A DNA stretch of 64,000 bases from Intrasporangium calvum (GTDB lineage: Bacteria; Actinomycetota; Actinomycetes; Actinomycetales; Dermatophilaceae): assembly GCF_028446585.1 (NCBI RefSeq), contig NZ_JAPFQL010000003.1, positions 62,001 to 126,000 of the forward strand. Direction: 5' to 3'. Numbering within the stretch: position 1 is the first letter of the stretch; each line of letters opens with the position of its first letter. Both the position numbers and the translations under genes were made by a program. The notes below the pieces were generated by a model. It was not told where the DNA came from. It saw only the letters and a program-made list of their open reading frames with translations, and ran no database searches. Below, one piece after another: positions 18,281-28,227 of this stretch.

Positions 18281-19220
18281 CGCCGACCCGCTCTCCTGAT
18301 TCGACGCGGACGCCCCGTGCCCAGTCGGCCGCGGGCATGGGCTTCTTGCCGCGACCCTGGACCACTCCGAGACGCACTGGGGACGTCGCGGTCCCGACCA
18401 GGACGGCCTGCTTCGTCACGAGGAGCTCGCCCGGCGCCAGGCCCGCCGCACCCGCAGGGTCACCCTGCTCCGACACGACCAGGGGCGAGACCTTGAGCCG
18501 ATCCCCGCGGAACGTCGTCCACGCACCCGGCGCCGGGGTGCAGCCGCGCACGAGCCGGTCGATCGCCAGGGCCGGTCGCGCCCAGTGGATGCGGGCGTCC
18601 TCGGTCTCGATCTTGGGTGCGAGCGACACACCATCGGCCGGCTGGGGCTGGGCGACGAGGTCACCCGACTCGATCCCGTCCAGCGTGGCGACGAGCAGGC
18701 CGGCGCCGGCCGTGGCCAGCCGCTCGAGCAGCTCTCCCGCCGTGTCGGTCGGGCGGATCCGCTCCGTCATCACGCCGTAGACGGGGCCGGTGTCCAGTCC
18801 GCGCTCGAGTCGGAAGGTCGACGCTCCCGTCATCTCGTCCCCGGCCATGATGGCGTGCTGGACCGGTGCCGCTCCGCGCCAGGCCGGCAGCAGCGAGAAG
18901 TGGAGGTTGACCCAGCCCTGAGCAGGGATGTCGAGCGCCGCCTGGGGGATGAGGTTGCCGTAGGCGACCACGGGGCAGGCGTCCGGGGCGAGCTGCCGCA
19001 GCGCATCGAGGAAGTTGGGGTCCTTCGCCGAGGTCGGGGTCAGGACCGGCAGGCCCAGCTCCTCGGCCCGGGCGCGGACCGGCGACGCCTCGAGCCGGCG
19101 GCCTCGCCCGGCGGGCGCGTCGGGCCGCGTGATGACGGCGACCAGCTCGTGGCGCGAGGCGGCGACGGCATCGAGGCTCGGCAGGGCCACGTGCGGGGTT
19201 CCCGCGAAGACGACCCGCAC
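18273..19220 (-). CDS. fmt: Methionyl-tRNA formyltransferase
   Basis: 315 residues from a GTG at 19220. It formylates initiator Met-tRNA. Key motifs: [19 protein letters not shown] at the N-terminus, [20 protein letters not shown] with the catalytic His and the SLLPxxRG loop, and [16 protein letters not shown]. The C-terminal domain is the tRNA-binding oligonucleotide fold. It is one base downstream of def and overlaps rsmB, forming the def-fmt-rsmB translation-start set. Confidence 0.95.
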   Translation of the reverse strand: MRVVFAGTPHVALPSLDAVAASRHELVAVITRPDAPAGRGRRLEASPVRARAEELGLPVLTPTSAKDPNFLDALRQLAPDACPVVAYGNLIPQAALDIPAQGWVNLHFSLLPAWRGAAPVQHAIMAGDEMTGASTFRLERGLDTGPVYGVMTERIRPTDTAGELLERLATAGAGLLVATLDGIESGDLVAQPQPADGVSLAPKIETEDARIHWARPALAIDRLVRGCTPAPGAWTTFRGDRLKVSPLVVSEQGDPAGAAGLAPGELLVTKQAVLVGTATSPVRLGVVQGRGKKPMPAADWARGVRVESGERVGDE

Positions 19221-19221
19221 G

Positions 19222-19767
19222 TCACATCCCCAGACCGAAGGTCGAGTGGGGGCTGACCTTCACCGTGGGCGGCGGCTCACCGAACCACTCCGCCTCGCGG
19301 ATCGCGCGCATGGCCGCCTTCCTGGCCGCCGGGTCGAGGCGGTCGACGAAGAGGATGCCGTCGAGGTGGTCCGTCTCGTGCTGCACGGCGCGGGCCAGCA
19401 GCTCCGACCCCTCGAGGACGACCGGCTCGCCGTGCTGGTCCTGGCCCTTCGCCACGACGGACAGGGCCCGGCGGGTGTCCACCGTGACCCCCGGGATGCT
19501 GAGGCACCCCTCCGGCCCTTCCTGCTCCTCGTCCGAGAGGTCCAGGACGGGGTTGATCAGATGGCCGACGATGCCGTCGACCCAGTACGTGAAGACCCGC
19601 AGGCCGACCCCGATCTGCGGGGCCGCGAGGCCGGCTCCCGGAGCGTCGAGCATGGTGTCCTCGAGGTCCTTGACGAGCGTCCGCAGCTCCTTGTCGAAGT
19701 CGACGACCTCCGCGGCGGGGGTGCGCAGCACGGGGTCTCCGAAGAGGCGGATGTCCTTGATCGCCAC
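19222..19767 (-). CDS. def: Peptide deformylase
   Basis: 181 residues from a GTG at 19767 ([15 protein letters not shown]). It removes the N-formyl group from new proteins and uses a metal ion. The three motifs are present: [20 protein letters not shown] (metal Cys) and [12 protein letters not shown] (two metal His and the catalytic Glu). A C-terminal tail of about 20 residues follows, usual for the actinobacterial form. It is directly upstream of fmt. Confidence 0.95.
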   Translation of the reverse strand: MAIKDIRLFGDPVLRTPAAEVVDFDKELRTLVKDLEDTMLDAPGAGLAAPQIGVGLRVFTYWVDGIVGHLINPVLDLSDEEQEGPEGCLSIPGVTVDTRRALSVVAKGQDQHGEPVVLEGSELLARAVQHETDHLDGILFVDRLDPAARKAAMRAIREAEWFGEPPPTVKVSPHSTFGLGM

Positions 19768-19848
19768 AGGCTTGGGTCCTCGGGGTCGATGACGGGTCGG
19801 CGGCACCCCGGGTGCCCGGGCGCGGTCCAAGTGTAGGTGCGTCCGCCC

Positions 19849-21105
19849 TCAGGTCAGACGCTCGACCTCGAGCGTGAAGCCCTGATCCCGCAGCCGCTTC
19901 ACGAGCACGTCACCCAGCGCGGTCGCCGGAGTGAGGACCCCGGCCCGGTCGGGAAGGCGGTCGCCGTCCTGCAGGAGGGACAGGACGCTCTCACCGAGCA
20001 TCACCGCCGTCCCGCTGTAGCCCGGGTCGAAGGGAGCGGCCACGGTGGCGACGTACTTCGCCCCCGTCGTGGTCGTGGACCGGATCTCCATCCGGAACCG
20101 GCCCGCCGCCATCTGGGCCTCACTCGGCCCCTCCCCCGGCTTGGGCAGCACCCGGTCGAGGACGGCGCGCGTCGGACCCCACGAGAGTCCCGCGAGACCA
20201 CCCGCGAGGCCGATGGCCATGCCCCCGGCCAGCAGAGGCGACAACGGTCCGGAGCCGAAGTCGACGACCTCCCGGTAGCGGAGGTCCCGACCGTAGGACC
20301 ACTGGGTCAGCGTGTTGGACAGGCGCACGATCCTCGTGTTGAAACCGGCCATGACGAACGGGCCGTTCCAGCGTCCCGTCTGGGGGTCCCGGTCCACCGG
20401 CACCAGCTTGCGGAGCAGACCGGGCAGGCCCGTCGATCGCCGTGGACCGCCCTTCGGCTCGTCCTGACGTCGCGGGCTCAGCGCATGCGGGTCGCTGAGG
20501 ACACGGCGGGCAGCGGGGTCCTGCGCGGCGACGATCGCCTGGTTGCGCGCCGAGTGGACCGTGCCACCGCTGAACCCGCCCTTGGCGGACTTGACCGCGA
20601 GCACGGTGTCGCCGAGAGTCCCTGCACCGTCCGCTGCGGCTCGGCGCGCGAGGAGGAGCACCCCCAGGTCGGAGGGCACGGAGTCGTAGCCGCAGGCGTG
20701 GACGATGCGGGCACCGGACGCCTCGGCCACGGGGCCCACCTCGTGCACGGACCAGCGGACGAAGAGGACCTCGCCGGTCAGGTCGGCATAGTGCGTGCCC
20801 GTCTCGGCGCACGCCCGGACTACGTCCTTGCCATGCACCGCGTACGGTCCGACCGTCGTCGCCAGCACCTTGGTGCGTCCAGCGAGGACCCGAAGCCCGC
20901 CTGAGTCGTGCGCATGGACCTCGATGACCTCCCACTCCTCGGCCGAGGTGCCGAGCTCGGCCCGCAGCCGCTCGAGGCGCTCCCGCGACCGCCCGGCCAG
21001 CGCCACGCGCAACCCGTCGGTGCGTCCGGCCAGGTAGCGGGCGGTCAGGGTGCCGACGAATCCCGTCGCGCCGTAGAGGACGATGTCGAGGTCGCGTTTC
21101 GCCAT
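19849..21105 (-). CDS. Saccharopine dehydrogenase-like (trans-enoyl reductase-type) oxidoreductase
   Basis: 418 residues; I chose ATG at 21105 (MAKRDLDIVLYG), and a GTG at 21114 is possible. The Rossmann start DIVLYGATGFVGTLTARYLAG and ATTVGPYAVHGKDVVRACAETG are typical of the saccharopine-dehydrogenase-like group that includes mycobacterial trans-acting enoyl reductases and eukaryotic SCCPDH. GTHYADLTGE and IVHACGYDSVPSDLGVLLL follow. A hydrophobic segment near residues 290-310 (LLAGGMAIGLAGGLAGLS) suggests membrane contact. A lipid-related redox role is plausible; no polyketide gene is nearby. The exact substrate is unknown. Confidence 0.8.
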   Translation of the reverse strand: MAKRDLDIVLYGATGFVGTLTARYLAGRTDGLRVALAGRSRERLERLRAELGTSAEEWEVIEVHAHDSGGLRVLAGRTKVLATTVGPYAVHGKDVVRACAETGTHYADLTGEVLFVRWSVHEVGPVAEASGARIVHACGYDSVPSDLGVLLLARRAAADGAGTLGDTVLAVKSAKGGFSGGTVHSARNQAIVAAQDPAARRVLSDPHALSPRRQDEPKGGPRRSTGLPGLLRKLVPVDRDPQTGRWNGPFVMAGFNTRIVRLSNTLTQWSYGRDLRYREVVDFGSGPLSPLLAGGMAIGLAGGLAGLSWGPTRAVLDRVLPKPGEGPSEAQMAAGRFRMEIRSTTTTGAKYVATVAAPFDPGYSGTAVMLGESVLSLLQDGDRLPDRAGVLTPATALGDVLVKRLRDQGFTLEVERLT

Positions 21106-21175
21106 GGCGGCCACTCTGTCATGGCGCAGGGCCCGGGCGGACGCGTGGCCGCGCCTCCACGCGTCCTGCCGGGGA

Positions 21176-23284
21176 CTACCACTGGTCGAGCGGGTCGACG
21201 CGCACCGTCACGGCAGCCGTCTCCTTGCGGGCGGAGCGGAAGGCTCTGAGCGCGATGAGGGCACGCGTCAGCTCGTCGGTCGCGTCGAGCGGTGCCCGGA
21301 CCAGCGCATGCCAGCTCGGGGGCGACTCGCCAGCATCCCCGGCGCCCGCGCCGGATCTCGAGGGCCGCCACGAGTCGAGCGGCATCGGACCGAGCACCTG
21401 CGCACGCGGCGGCACGTCGAGCTGCGAGAGCGCGCCCTCGACCGCCTCGCGGCTGCCGACCACCTGCGCCATGCGCACGGCCGGGGGCAGCCCGAGCTCC
21501 CGACGCTCCGCCAGCTCGCGGGCCGCGAGCCAGCCCGGGTCCCACCGCACCAGTGCCTCGATGGCCGGCAGGGTCACCCCGTGGGGCACGCCCGCCAGGA
21601 CGACGGTCCGCCCGGGACGCACCAGCGCTGCGGCGGCTGCCCAGCGACGCAGCGACTCGAGCGGCGCGTCGAGAACCGGCAGGTCGAGACTCGCCCAGGC
21701 GTCGAGGAGGAGGACTGCCGCATAGCCGCCCTCGGCGACGGGCTCGGCGCCTGGAGTGGCGATGACGAGTGCCGGCTCCGAGCCCACCCCGGAGAGCACC
21801 TGGCCGGCCCGCGAGGTGTGCACGGGGTGTCCGGGCAGGGACCGACCGATCTCCTCGGCCGTCCGCCCTGCTCCGGTCACGACCGCACGGAGCCGCCGCG
21901 AGCCGCAGGACCGGCACTCGAACCCGCCCGCTCCGAGCCCCGAGCCGCACCAACGGCACCGCGGCGGGCTGCCGGACGCGCCAACAGCGACCGGGCCCTG
22001 GCACCGGAGGCACCGGACCGGCGTGCGGCACTCTCCGCAGCTCAGTGCAGGCAGGTAGCCGCGGCGGGGCACCTGGAGCAGGACGGGTCCGTCTCGGAGC
22101 GCGTCCTTGGCCACCCGCCACGCGCGCGAGGGCAGGTGGGCTCGGGCCGCAGGGCCGTCGCGCTCCTCGTCGGCGCCCTCCCCGGCAATGACCACGCGCG
22201 GCGCAGTGGCGCGGACGACGTCTGCCTCGGCTGTCACCGGCACGACCCGCCCGGCCTCGACCTCGGCCTGGACGCGCAACCCACGGACGAACCCGCCCGT
22301 GAGCAGCGCGGCCCCGCACTGCTCGGCCCGCAGCGAGAGCACGACGCCGACGTGGTGGTAGGGCGCCCGGGGCTCCGCCAACAGGTCGTCGCCGTCGTCC
22401 CACCAGGCGACCAGCCCCAGGTCGCGCACTGGCGCGAAGGCAGCCGCTCGAGTGCCGATCGCCACCTTGACGTGGCCTCGCAGCACCTTCAGCCACGCCG
22501 TGTAGCGCGCCTGCGGGCCCTGGTCGGCCGTCAACCGGACATGACGTCCTCGGCCGAGCACCCGCGTGAGGGCTGCATCCAGGCGATCGACGTCCCGGTG
22601 GTCGGGCAGGACCACCACCGCCCCGCGCCCACCGCCGAGCGCGGCGGCCACGGCGAGCGCGTAGGCCTCCGGCCAGTCGGCCTCGGCCGGTTGGCTCGGC
22701 AGTGCGGTCCACGCCGCCGCCGGCGCCTGTCCTTCGGCCACCCGCCGGAGCCAGGCCGGCCCGGCCGGGTAGGCGCTCCACGGCCCGACCACGGAGCCGG
22801 GGGCGGGGGCTCCCGGGTCGACCGGCGTCGGGCCGCCTCCGGCCTCGGATGCCGCGTCGGCCGCGGGCTGCAGCGGCAGGTTGCGCTCAGCGGTCGCGTG
22901 GCGCTTGGGGACGGCGAGGCGCAGGACGTCGCTCAGGGTCCCCGCGTAGCGGTCCGCGACCGCGCGGCACAGCGCCAGCAGCTCCGGCGTGAGCACCGGC
23001 TCCGGGCTGACCACCTTGCGCAGCGGCGAGAGCCGTCCCTCGTGGTCGGCCTCGGCCCGGCGCTCCACGACGAACCCCTCGAGGTCACGGCCGGCGAACC
23101 GGACGCGCACCCGCGCCCCCGGCACGGCGTCCGCGGACAGCTCCTCCGGGACGGCGTACTCGAAGACGCGGTCGAGGTGTGCCAGTGGCGTCTCGACGAC
23201 GACGCCCGCGACCGGTCGCCCGGAGAGCGATCCCTCGGGCGACAACCCGACCCCGTCCGTCACCTCCGCCACACCATCGCCCAC
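21176..23284 (-). CDS. priA: PriA-like primosomal protein N', helicase motifs lost
   Basis: 702 residues from a GTG at 23284. The DNA-binding N-terminal domain (PLAHLDRVFEYAVP, VRVRFAGRDLEGFVVER) and the zinc-binding cysteines (CGECRTPVRCLRC, then CRWCG and CRSCG) are present. The Walker A GxTGSGKT motif is missing from the stretch that follows WTALPSQPAEADWPEAYALA, and the DEEH box is replaced by WWDDGDD. This is therefore a pseudo-helicase PriA, as known for many actinobacteria, likely serving as a replication-restart loading factor without ATP-driven unwinding. It follows metK. Confidence 0.88.
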   Translation of the reverse strand: MGDGVAEVTDGVGLSPEGSLSGRPVAGVVVETPLAHLDRVFEYAVPEELSADAVPGARVRVRFAGRDLEGFVVERRAEADHEGRLSPLRKVVSPEPVLTPELLALCRAVADRYAGTLSDVLRLAVPKRHATAERNLPLQPAADAASEAGGGPTPVDPGAPAPGSVVGPWSAYPAGPAWLRRVAEGQAPAAAWTALPSQPAEADWPEAYALAVAAALGGGRGAVVVLPDHRDVDRLDAALTRVLGRGRHVRLTADQGPQARYTAWLKVLRGHVKVAIGTRAAAFAPVRDLGLVAWWDDGDDLLAEPRAPYHHVGVVLSLRAEQCGAALLTGGFVRGLRVQAEVEAGRVVPVTAEADVVRATAPRVVIAGEGADEERDGPAARAHLPSRAWRVAKDALRDGPVLLQVPRRGYLPALSCGECRTPVRCLRCQGPVAVGASGSPPRCRWCGSGLGAGGFECRSCGSRRLRAVVTGAGRTAEEIGRSLPGHPVHTSRAGQVLSGVGSEPALVIATPGAEPVAEGGYAAVLLLDAWASLDLPVLDAPLESLRRWAAAAALVRPGRTVVLAGVPHGVTLPAIEALVRWDPGWLAARELAERRELGLPPAVRMAQVVGSREAVEGALSQLDVPPRAQVLGPMPLDSWRPSRSGAGAGDAGESPPSWHALVRAPLDATDELTRALIALRAFRSARKETAAVTVRVDPLDQW

Positions 23285-23300
23285 GAGGGCGAATCTAGTG

Positions 23301-24521
23301 TCAGCGGGAGACAGCGGCGCGGAGTGCCTCGACGCGGTCGGTGCGCTCCCACGTGAACGCGTGCTCCACGCCGTCGGCCTTGGTCCGGCCGAAGTGGCCG
23401 TAGGCCGCCGTCGGCGCGTAGATCGGGCGGAGCAGGTCCAGCGCGTCGACGATGGCTGCGGGACGCAGGTCGAAGACGTCTCCGATGGCGTCCTGGATCC
23501 GGTCCACCGGAACCGTCTCGGTGCCGAACGTCTCGATGTAGAGGCCGACCGGCTGCGCCTTGCCGATCGCGTAGGCCACCTGGACCTCACAGCGGCGAGC
23601 CAGCCCGGCGGCCACGATGTTCTTGGCCACCCAGCGCATCGCGTAGGCCCCGGAGCGGTCGACCTTGCTCGGGTCCTTGCCGGAGAAGGCGCCCCCGCCG
23701 TGCCGCGCCATCCCGCCGTAGGTATCGACGATGATCTTGCGTCCGGTGAGCCCGGCATCGCCCATCGGGCCACCGATCTCGAAGCGACCGGTCGGGTTGA
23801 TCAGGGCGCGGTAGGACGAGACGTCGAGGTCGCTGCCGCCTGAGCGCAGCTCGTCGAGAACCGGGGTGATGACGTGGTCCATGATGTCCGGCTCGAGCAT
23901 CCCCTCGAGCGAGACGTCCGGGGCGTGCTGGGTGGAGAGCACGACGGTGTCGAGCCGCACGGCACGGTCACCGTCGTAGGCGATCGTCACCTGGGTCTTG
24001 CCGTCGGGGCGCAGGTAGGCCAGCTCGTTGCTCTTGCGGACCTGCGTCAGCCGCTCCGCGAGCCGGTGCGCGAGGAAGATCGGCAGCGGCATGAGCTCGG
24101 GCGTGTCGTCGCAGGCGTAGCCGAACATCAGGCCCTGGTCGCCGGCGCCCTGCTTGTCCATCGGGTCGACGCCGCCGTGCCGCGTCTCGTGGGCGGTGTC
24201 GACGCCCTGGGCGATGTCGGGCGACTGGGCGCCGATCGAGACGGAGACGCCACAGGTGCGTCCGTCGAAGCCCTTCTGGGAGCCGTCGTAGCCGACGGCG
24301 AGGATGGTCTCGCGGACGATCTTCGGGATCTCGACGTAGCCCGTCGTGGAGACCTCACCGGCGACGTGGACGAGCCCGGTCGTGACCATCGTCTCGACGG
24401 CCACCCGCGCCTGCGCGTCCTCGGCAAGCAGCGCGTCGAGGATCGAGTCACTGATCTGGTCGCAGATCTTGTCCGGGTGTCCCTCGGTGACGGACTCGGA
24501 CGTGAAGAGGCGTGCGGACAC
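23301..24521 (-). CDS. metK: S-adenosylmethionine synthetase
   Basis: 406 residues from a GTG at 24521 ([19 protein letters not shown]). It makes SAM from methionine and ATP. Signature segments: [16 protein letters not shown], the hexapeptide region [12 protein letters not shown], and [20 protein letters not shown] for the phosphate-binding loop. The length is normal. It is 49 bases after coaBC and 16 bases before priA on the same strand. No SAM-type riboswitch was recognised upstream. Confidence 0.96.
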   Translation of the reverse strand: MSARLFTSESVTEGHPDKICDQISDSILDALLAEDAQARVAVETMVTTGLVHVAGEVSTTGYVEIPKIVRETILAVGYDGSQKGFDGRTCGVSVSIGAQSPDIAQGVDTAHETRHGGVDPMDKQGAGDQGLMFGYACDDTPELMPLPIFLAHRLAERLTQVRKSNELAYLRPDGKTQVTIAYDGDRAVRLDTVVLSTQHAPDVSLEGMLEPDIMDHVITPVLDELRSGGSDLDVSSYRALINPTGRFEIGGPMGDAGLTGRKIIVDTYGGMARHGGGAFSGKDPSKVDRSGAYAMRWVAKNIVAAGLARRCEVQVAYAIGKAQPVGLYIETFGTETVPVDRIQDAIGDVFDLRPAAIVDALDLLRPIYAPTAAYGHFGRTKADGVEHAFTWERTDRVEALRAAVSR

Positions 24522-24570
24522 GGAGGCTCCTGGCTGCTGGGTGGGCGGTGACGGCGAGTGTAGTCGCCGC

Positions 24571-25863
24571 TCAGAGGAGGGGTTCGGCGGCGTCCAGCAC
24601 GGCGTCGGCGACCACGTCCTTGGACGCCGGGCCGACTGTGCGGACCTCGTCGCTGCCCCGACTGAGGATGTGGACGGTGTTGTCGTCGCGGCCGAACGTC
24701 TTGTCGAAGCCGACCTCGTTGGTGACCTGGAGGTCGCTGCCCTTGCGGGCGAACTTCGCACGGGCATGGTCCAGAACGGAGCCCGTCGCGTCGCCGGTCT
24801 CCGCAGCGAAGCTGACGATGACCGGGCGCGACGCGCCTCGACTCGCCCGGTCGGCCACGAGGCCCTTGACGATGTCGGGGTTCTCGACGAGCTCGAGGCG
24901 CAGGCCGGAGCCGTCCTCGCCCTTCTTGATCTTGCTCGCCTGCATCGTGGCGGGCCGGAAGTCCGCCGGCGCCGCCGCCATGACGACGAGATCCGCGTCG
25001 CTCGCGGCCTTGGTCATCGCCTCCTGCAGCTCCAGCGTCGTGCCGACCGGCACGACCCGGACGCCGTCGGGGGCGGGCAGGGCGACGTTGGCCGCCACGA
25101 GCGTGACGTCGGCGCCACGCGCGGCAGCGGCCCGCGCGATGGCGACGCCCTGCTTGCCCGACGAGCGGTTGCCGAGGAAGCGCACCGGGTCCAGGGGCTC
25201 ACGGGTGCCGCCCGCCGAGACGACGACCTTCCGCCCCGACCACGGCCCGTATGCCGCTGAGCCGGCCCGGGCGCTCACGTGACCCGGGGCGCCCTCCCCC
25301 ACCGGGGCGTCCTCGAGGGCGGGAGGAGCGTCCGGCGCGGCCTCGAGGAGAGCGAGCACAGCGGCATACAGCTCCTCCGGCTCCGGGAGTCGTCCCGCGC
25401 CGGTGTCCTTGCCGGTGAGCCGGCCCTCGGCGGGATCGATGACGTGCACGCCGCGTCCGCGCAGTGTGGCGACGTTGGCCTGGGTGGCGGCGTGGTGCCA
25501 CATCTCCGTGTGCATCGCCGGGGCGAGCACCACGGGGCAGCGCGCCGTCAGCAGGGTGTTGGTGAGCAGGTCGTCCGCGAGTCCGTGGGCAGCCTTGGCG
25601 AGCACGTCGGCGGTCGCCGGCGCGACGACGACGACGTCGGCCTGCTGGCCGATCCGCACGTGCGGCACCTCGTGGACGTCCGTCCACACCTCAGTGCTGA
25701 CCGGCTTGCCCGAGAGGGCGGCCCACGTGGGCGCCCCGACGAAGTTGAGGGCCGCCGCGGTGGGAACCACCGTGACGTCGTGCCCGCTCTCCGTGAAGAG
25801 GCGCAGGAGCGAGCAGGCCTTGTAGGCGGCGATGCCGCCGCTCACGCCGAGGACGACGCGCAT
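24571..25863 (-). CDS. coaBC: Phosphopantothenoylcysteine decarboxylase / ligase
   Basis: 430 residues, fusing two coenzyme A steps. The CoaC flavoprotein part (about 1-180) shows [39 protein letters not shown] (PASANT-like) and APAMHTEMW. The CoaB ligase part (about 215-430) shows [20 protein letters not shown] and [13 protein letters not shown], with KIKKGE later. The linker between the two parts and its edge contain two copies of the dispersed repeat (25248-25263 and 25355-25370), encoding GSAAYGP and LYAAV. It lies between rpoZ and metK. Confidence 0.95.
   Translation of the reverse strand: MRVVLGVSGGIAAYKACSLLRLFTESGHDVTVVPTAAALNFVGAPTWAALSGKPVSTEVWTDVHEVPHVRIGQQADVVVVAPATADVLAKAAHGLADDLLTNTLLTARCPVVLAPAMHTEMWHHAATQANVATLRGRGVHVIDPAEGRLTGKDTGAGRLPEPEELYAAVLALLEAAPDAPPALEDAPVGEGAPGHVSARAGSAAYGPWSGRKVVVSAGGTREPLDPVRFLGNRSSGKQGVAIARAAAARGADVTLVAANVALPAPDGVRVVPVGTTLELQEAMTKAASDADLVVMAAAPADFRPATMQASKIKKGEDGSGLRLELVENPDIVKGLVADRASRGASRPVIVSFAAETGDATGSVLDHARAKFARKGSDLQVTNEVGFDKTFGRDDNTVHILSRGSDEVRTVGPASKDVVADAVLDAAEPLL
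25248..25263 (+). repeat. Dispersed repeat copy 6, inside coaBC
   Basis: CGTATGCCGCTGAGCC, antisense to coaBC and located in the CoaC-CoaB linker, where it encodes GSAAYG. Confidence 0.8.
25355..25370 (-). repeat. Dispersed repeat copy 7 (diverged), inside coaBC
   Basis: On the minus strand this reads TGTATGCCGCTGTGCT, continuing CGCTCTCC. It is diverged but keeps the TATGCCGCTG core and the CGCTC extension. It faces copy 6 across about 91 bases. Confidence 0.6.
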
Positions 25864-25876
25864 CGGTCGTGACGCC

Positions 25877-26140
25877 TCAGGCCTCGGTGGGCTCAGAGCT
25901 GAGGAGACCCTCGTTGATCTCGCGCAGGGCGACGGACAGCGGCTTCTCGTGGACCTCGGTCTCGACGAGGGGGCCCACGTAGTCGAGGAGCCCCTCCTGG
26001 AGCTGGGAGTAGTACGCGTTGATCTGGCGGGCGCGCTTGGCGGCGTAGATGACGAGCGCGTACTTCGAGTCGGCGGCGGTCAGGAGGTCGTCGATCGGCG
26101 GGTTGGTGATGCCGATGGGAGCAGCCTGGGTACCGGACAC
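25877..26140 (-). CDS. rpoZ: RNA polymerase omega subunit
   Basis: 87 residues from a GTG at 26140. Omega stabilises the beta-prime subunit of RNA polymerase. The family core is visible: [19 protein letters not shown] followed by [15 protein letters not shown], then [13 protein letters not shown] at the C-terminus. It lies between gmk and coaBC, the standard gmk-rpoZ-coaBC order. Confidence 0.95.
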   Translation of the reverse strand: MSGTQAAPIGITNPPIDDLLTAADSKYALVIYAAKRARQINAYYSQLQEGLLDYVGPLVETEVHEKPLSVALREINEGLLSSEPTEA

Positions 26141-26234
26141 AGTGATCTCGTTTCGTTGGGGTCGTTCGGTGCAGTCGGGGTCGTGCAGGAGTCTCGCGCC
26201 GCGGCGCCGACGCGGCGCACGACACCAGCGGGAC

Positions 26235-26831
26235 TCACCGTCCGGGGCGTCCCGATCTCATCAATGATACGAGTTCTTCGCTGGCCCGCCGAACATCGTC
26301 GTTGACGACGACGCGGTCGAACTCCGCCTGGGCGGCCAGTTCCGCCCGTGCGGTGTCGAGACGGCGGTCCCGCTCCGCGGCGTCCTCGGTCCCCCGACCC
26401 ACCAGACGGCGGACCAGCTCGTCCCAGCTGGGCGGGGCGAGGAAGACGAACAACGCGTCCGGCCACGTCACGCGAACCTGTCGGGCGCCCTGGAGGTCGA
26501 TCTCGAGGAGGGCGTCGCGACCCTCCCGAATGGCGCGCTCGACGGGCCCCCGCGGGGTGCCGTACTTGGCGACACCGTGGACGACCGCGTGCTCGAGGAA
26601 CTCACCGGCCGCGACGAGCCGGTCGAACTCCTGGTCGTCGACGAAGTGGTAGTGCACACCATCCACCTCACCGGGCCGCGGTTTGCGGGTGGTCATCGAC
26701 ACCGAGAACCACACGCCGGGGAAGTGCGTGCGCACGTAGGCAGCGATGGTGCCCTTGCCCACGGCCGTCGGTCCGGCGAGGACGGTCAGGCGCCCCGGTT
26801 CGCGGGGCTCCGTCGCGGAGGCAGGCGTCAC
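26235..26831 (-). CDS. gmk: Guanylate kinase
   Basis: 198 residues from a GTG at 26831, overlapping the mihF stop as GTGA. It phosphorylates GMP to GDP. The P-loop reads [17 protein letters not shown], followed by [23 protein letters not shown] (GMP-binding Arg and Tyr) and [19 protein letters not shown]. Length and order are standard. Confidence 0.95.
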   Translation of the reverse strand: MTPASATEPREPGRLTVLAGPTAVGKGTIAAYVRTHFPGVWFSVSMTTRKPRPGEVDGVHYHFVDDQEFDRLVAAGEFLEHAVVHGVAKYGTPRGPVERAIREGRDALLEIDLQGARQVRVTWPDALFVFLAPPSWDELVRRLVGRGTEDAAERDRRLDTARAELAAQAEFDRVVVNDDVRRASEELVSLMRSGRPGR

Positions 26832-27145
26832 GGTCGCTCGAACCGACGCAGCAGGGCCGCGATCTGGTTGGCGCCGAGGCCCCGCACCCGTCGGGACTCG
26901 GCGATGCCGACCTCCGCCATGATCGCCTTGGCCCGGACGCGGCCGACGCCGGGGAGCGACTCGAGCAGCTCGGTGACCTTCATCTTGCCGATGACGGGAT
27001 CGACCTTGCCGTCCTCGATGACCTCTGCGAGCGAGGCGCTGGAGTACTTGAGGCGGTTCTTGACGGCAGCTCGCTCCCGGCGTGCGGCAGCAGCCTTCTC
27101 GAGGGCTGCGGCGCGCTCTTCAGGGGTGAGCGGTGGAAGGGCCAC
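26828..27145 (-). CDS. mihF: Actinobacterial integration host factor (mIHF)
   Basis: 105 residues from a GTG at 27145 (VALPPLTPEERAAAL). This is the actinobacterial-specific nucleoid protein with a long N-terminal helix and a helix-hairpin-helix-like core, MKVTELLESLPGVGRVRAKAIMAEVGI, ending GLGANQIAALLRRF. It binds and bends DNA and affects nucleoid shape and recombination. The position next to gmk is conserved in actinobacteria. Presence of this gene is a good marker of the lineage. Confidence 0.95.
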   Translation of the reverse strand: MALPPLTPEERAAALEKAAAARRERAAVKNRLKYSSASLAEVIEDGKVDPVIGKMKVTELLESLPGVGRVRAKAIMAEVGIAESRRVRGLGANQIAALLRRFERP

Positions 27146-27323
27146 GGTATGAAGTCTCCTCGCTGGACACGTCGCGGGACGTGTCGATGGGCTTGGGCGG
27201 CCAGGGCCGAAGGTGATGACAGTGATGCCACGGGCGACAGGGGTCAGCGCCGAACCTAGCGATCCGGGGGCCGCCGGTGCAACGCGGGGACGACGCTCGG
27301 CGCGGCCGTCCCCGCGTGGAACG

Positions 27324-28175
27324 TCAGCCGGCCCACTCCGAGAGGACCTCCGCCGAACGGGCCACGGCATCGACGAGCCGGTGCGGCTCGGGACCTGCCG
27401 AGAGGATGTCACGGCTCGATGAGGCGAGGACTTGGCGGCGGGCCGACCCAAAGGTCTGCTCCAGGGCCGCGATGTCGCCGCCCTGGGCCCCGAAACCGGG
27501 CGCCAGGATCGGGGCCGCCGAGGCGGCCAGGTCGATCCCCAGCTCGGCCGCGGCCCTGCCGACCGTCGCGCCGACGACGAGACCGACGTGGCCGAGCTCT
27601 CCCCGGGAGGCGGCTTCGGCGTTGTCCACGGCCGCGCCGCCGACGATGGCCCCGGCCACCGACTCCTTCCCGAGGCGAGCGTGCTGGACGCTCTGCCCCT
27701 CGGCGTTCGACGTGAGGGCGAGGACGAAGACGCCTCGGCCGGTCCCCCGTGCGAGGTCGATGGCAGGACGCAGGGCCTCGTAGCCCAGGAAGGGGCTCAC
27801 GGTGAGCGCGTCGGCCGGCGCTGGCGCCTCCGACCCGAGGTAGGCCTGCGCGTAGGCGCTCATGGTCGAGCCGATGTCGCCGCGCTTGGCGTCGAGGATC
27901 GTCAGTGTCCCCGCCTCGCGCAGCTCGCCGAGAACCCGCTCCAGGACGGCCACGCCGCGGCTGCCGAAGACCTCGAAGAAGGCGGACTGGGGCTTCACCA
28001 CGGCGACCCGGCCGGCAAAGGCCTCGACGCAGGTGAGGGCGAACCGCTCCAGCCCCGCCAGGTCGTAGGTGAGCCCCCACGACTCGACGAGGGACTGGTG
28101 CGGGTCGATCCCCGCACAGAGCGGTCCGTGGAGCCGCATGGCGGCGGTGAGCCTCGTGCCGAAGGTTTCTGTCAT
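27324..28175 (-). CDS. pyrF: Orotidine 5'-phosphate decarboxylase (type 2)
   Basis: 283 residues from ATG at 28175 with a good GAGAGG upstream. It decarboxylates OMP to UMP. Type 2 features: LCAGIDPHQSLVESWGL at the N-terminus, the catalytic ILDAKRGDIGSTMSAYA (Asp-Lys-Asp), SPFLGYEALRPAIDLA, and ILAPGFGAQGGDIAAL. It is the last gene of the pyr run, 52 bases after pyrD. Confidence 0.95.
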   Translation of the reverse strand: MTETFGTRLTAAMRLHGPLCAGIDPHQSLVESWGLTYDLAGLERFALTCVEAFAGRVAVVKPQSAFFEVFGSRGVAVLERVLGELREAGTLTILDAKRGDIGSTMSAYAQAYLGSEAPAPADALTVSPFLGYEALRPAIDLARGTGRGVFVLALTSNAEGQSVQHARLGKESVAGAIVGGAAVDNAEAASRGELGHVGLVVGATVGRAAAELGIDLAASAAPILAPGFGAQGGDIAALEQTFGSARRQVLASSSRDILSAGPEPHRLVDAVARSAEVLSEWAG

Positions 28176-28227
28176 GCGTTCCTCTCCCGGCGCAGTGCGC
28201 CACGGTCAGGGCTGGGTGGAGTCGGGG

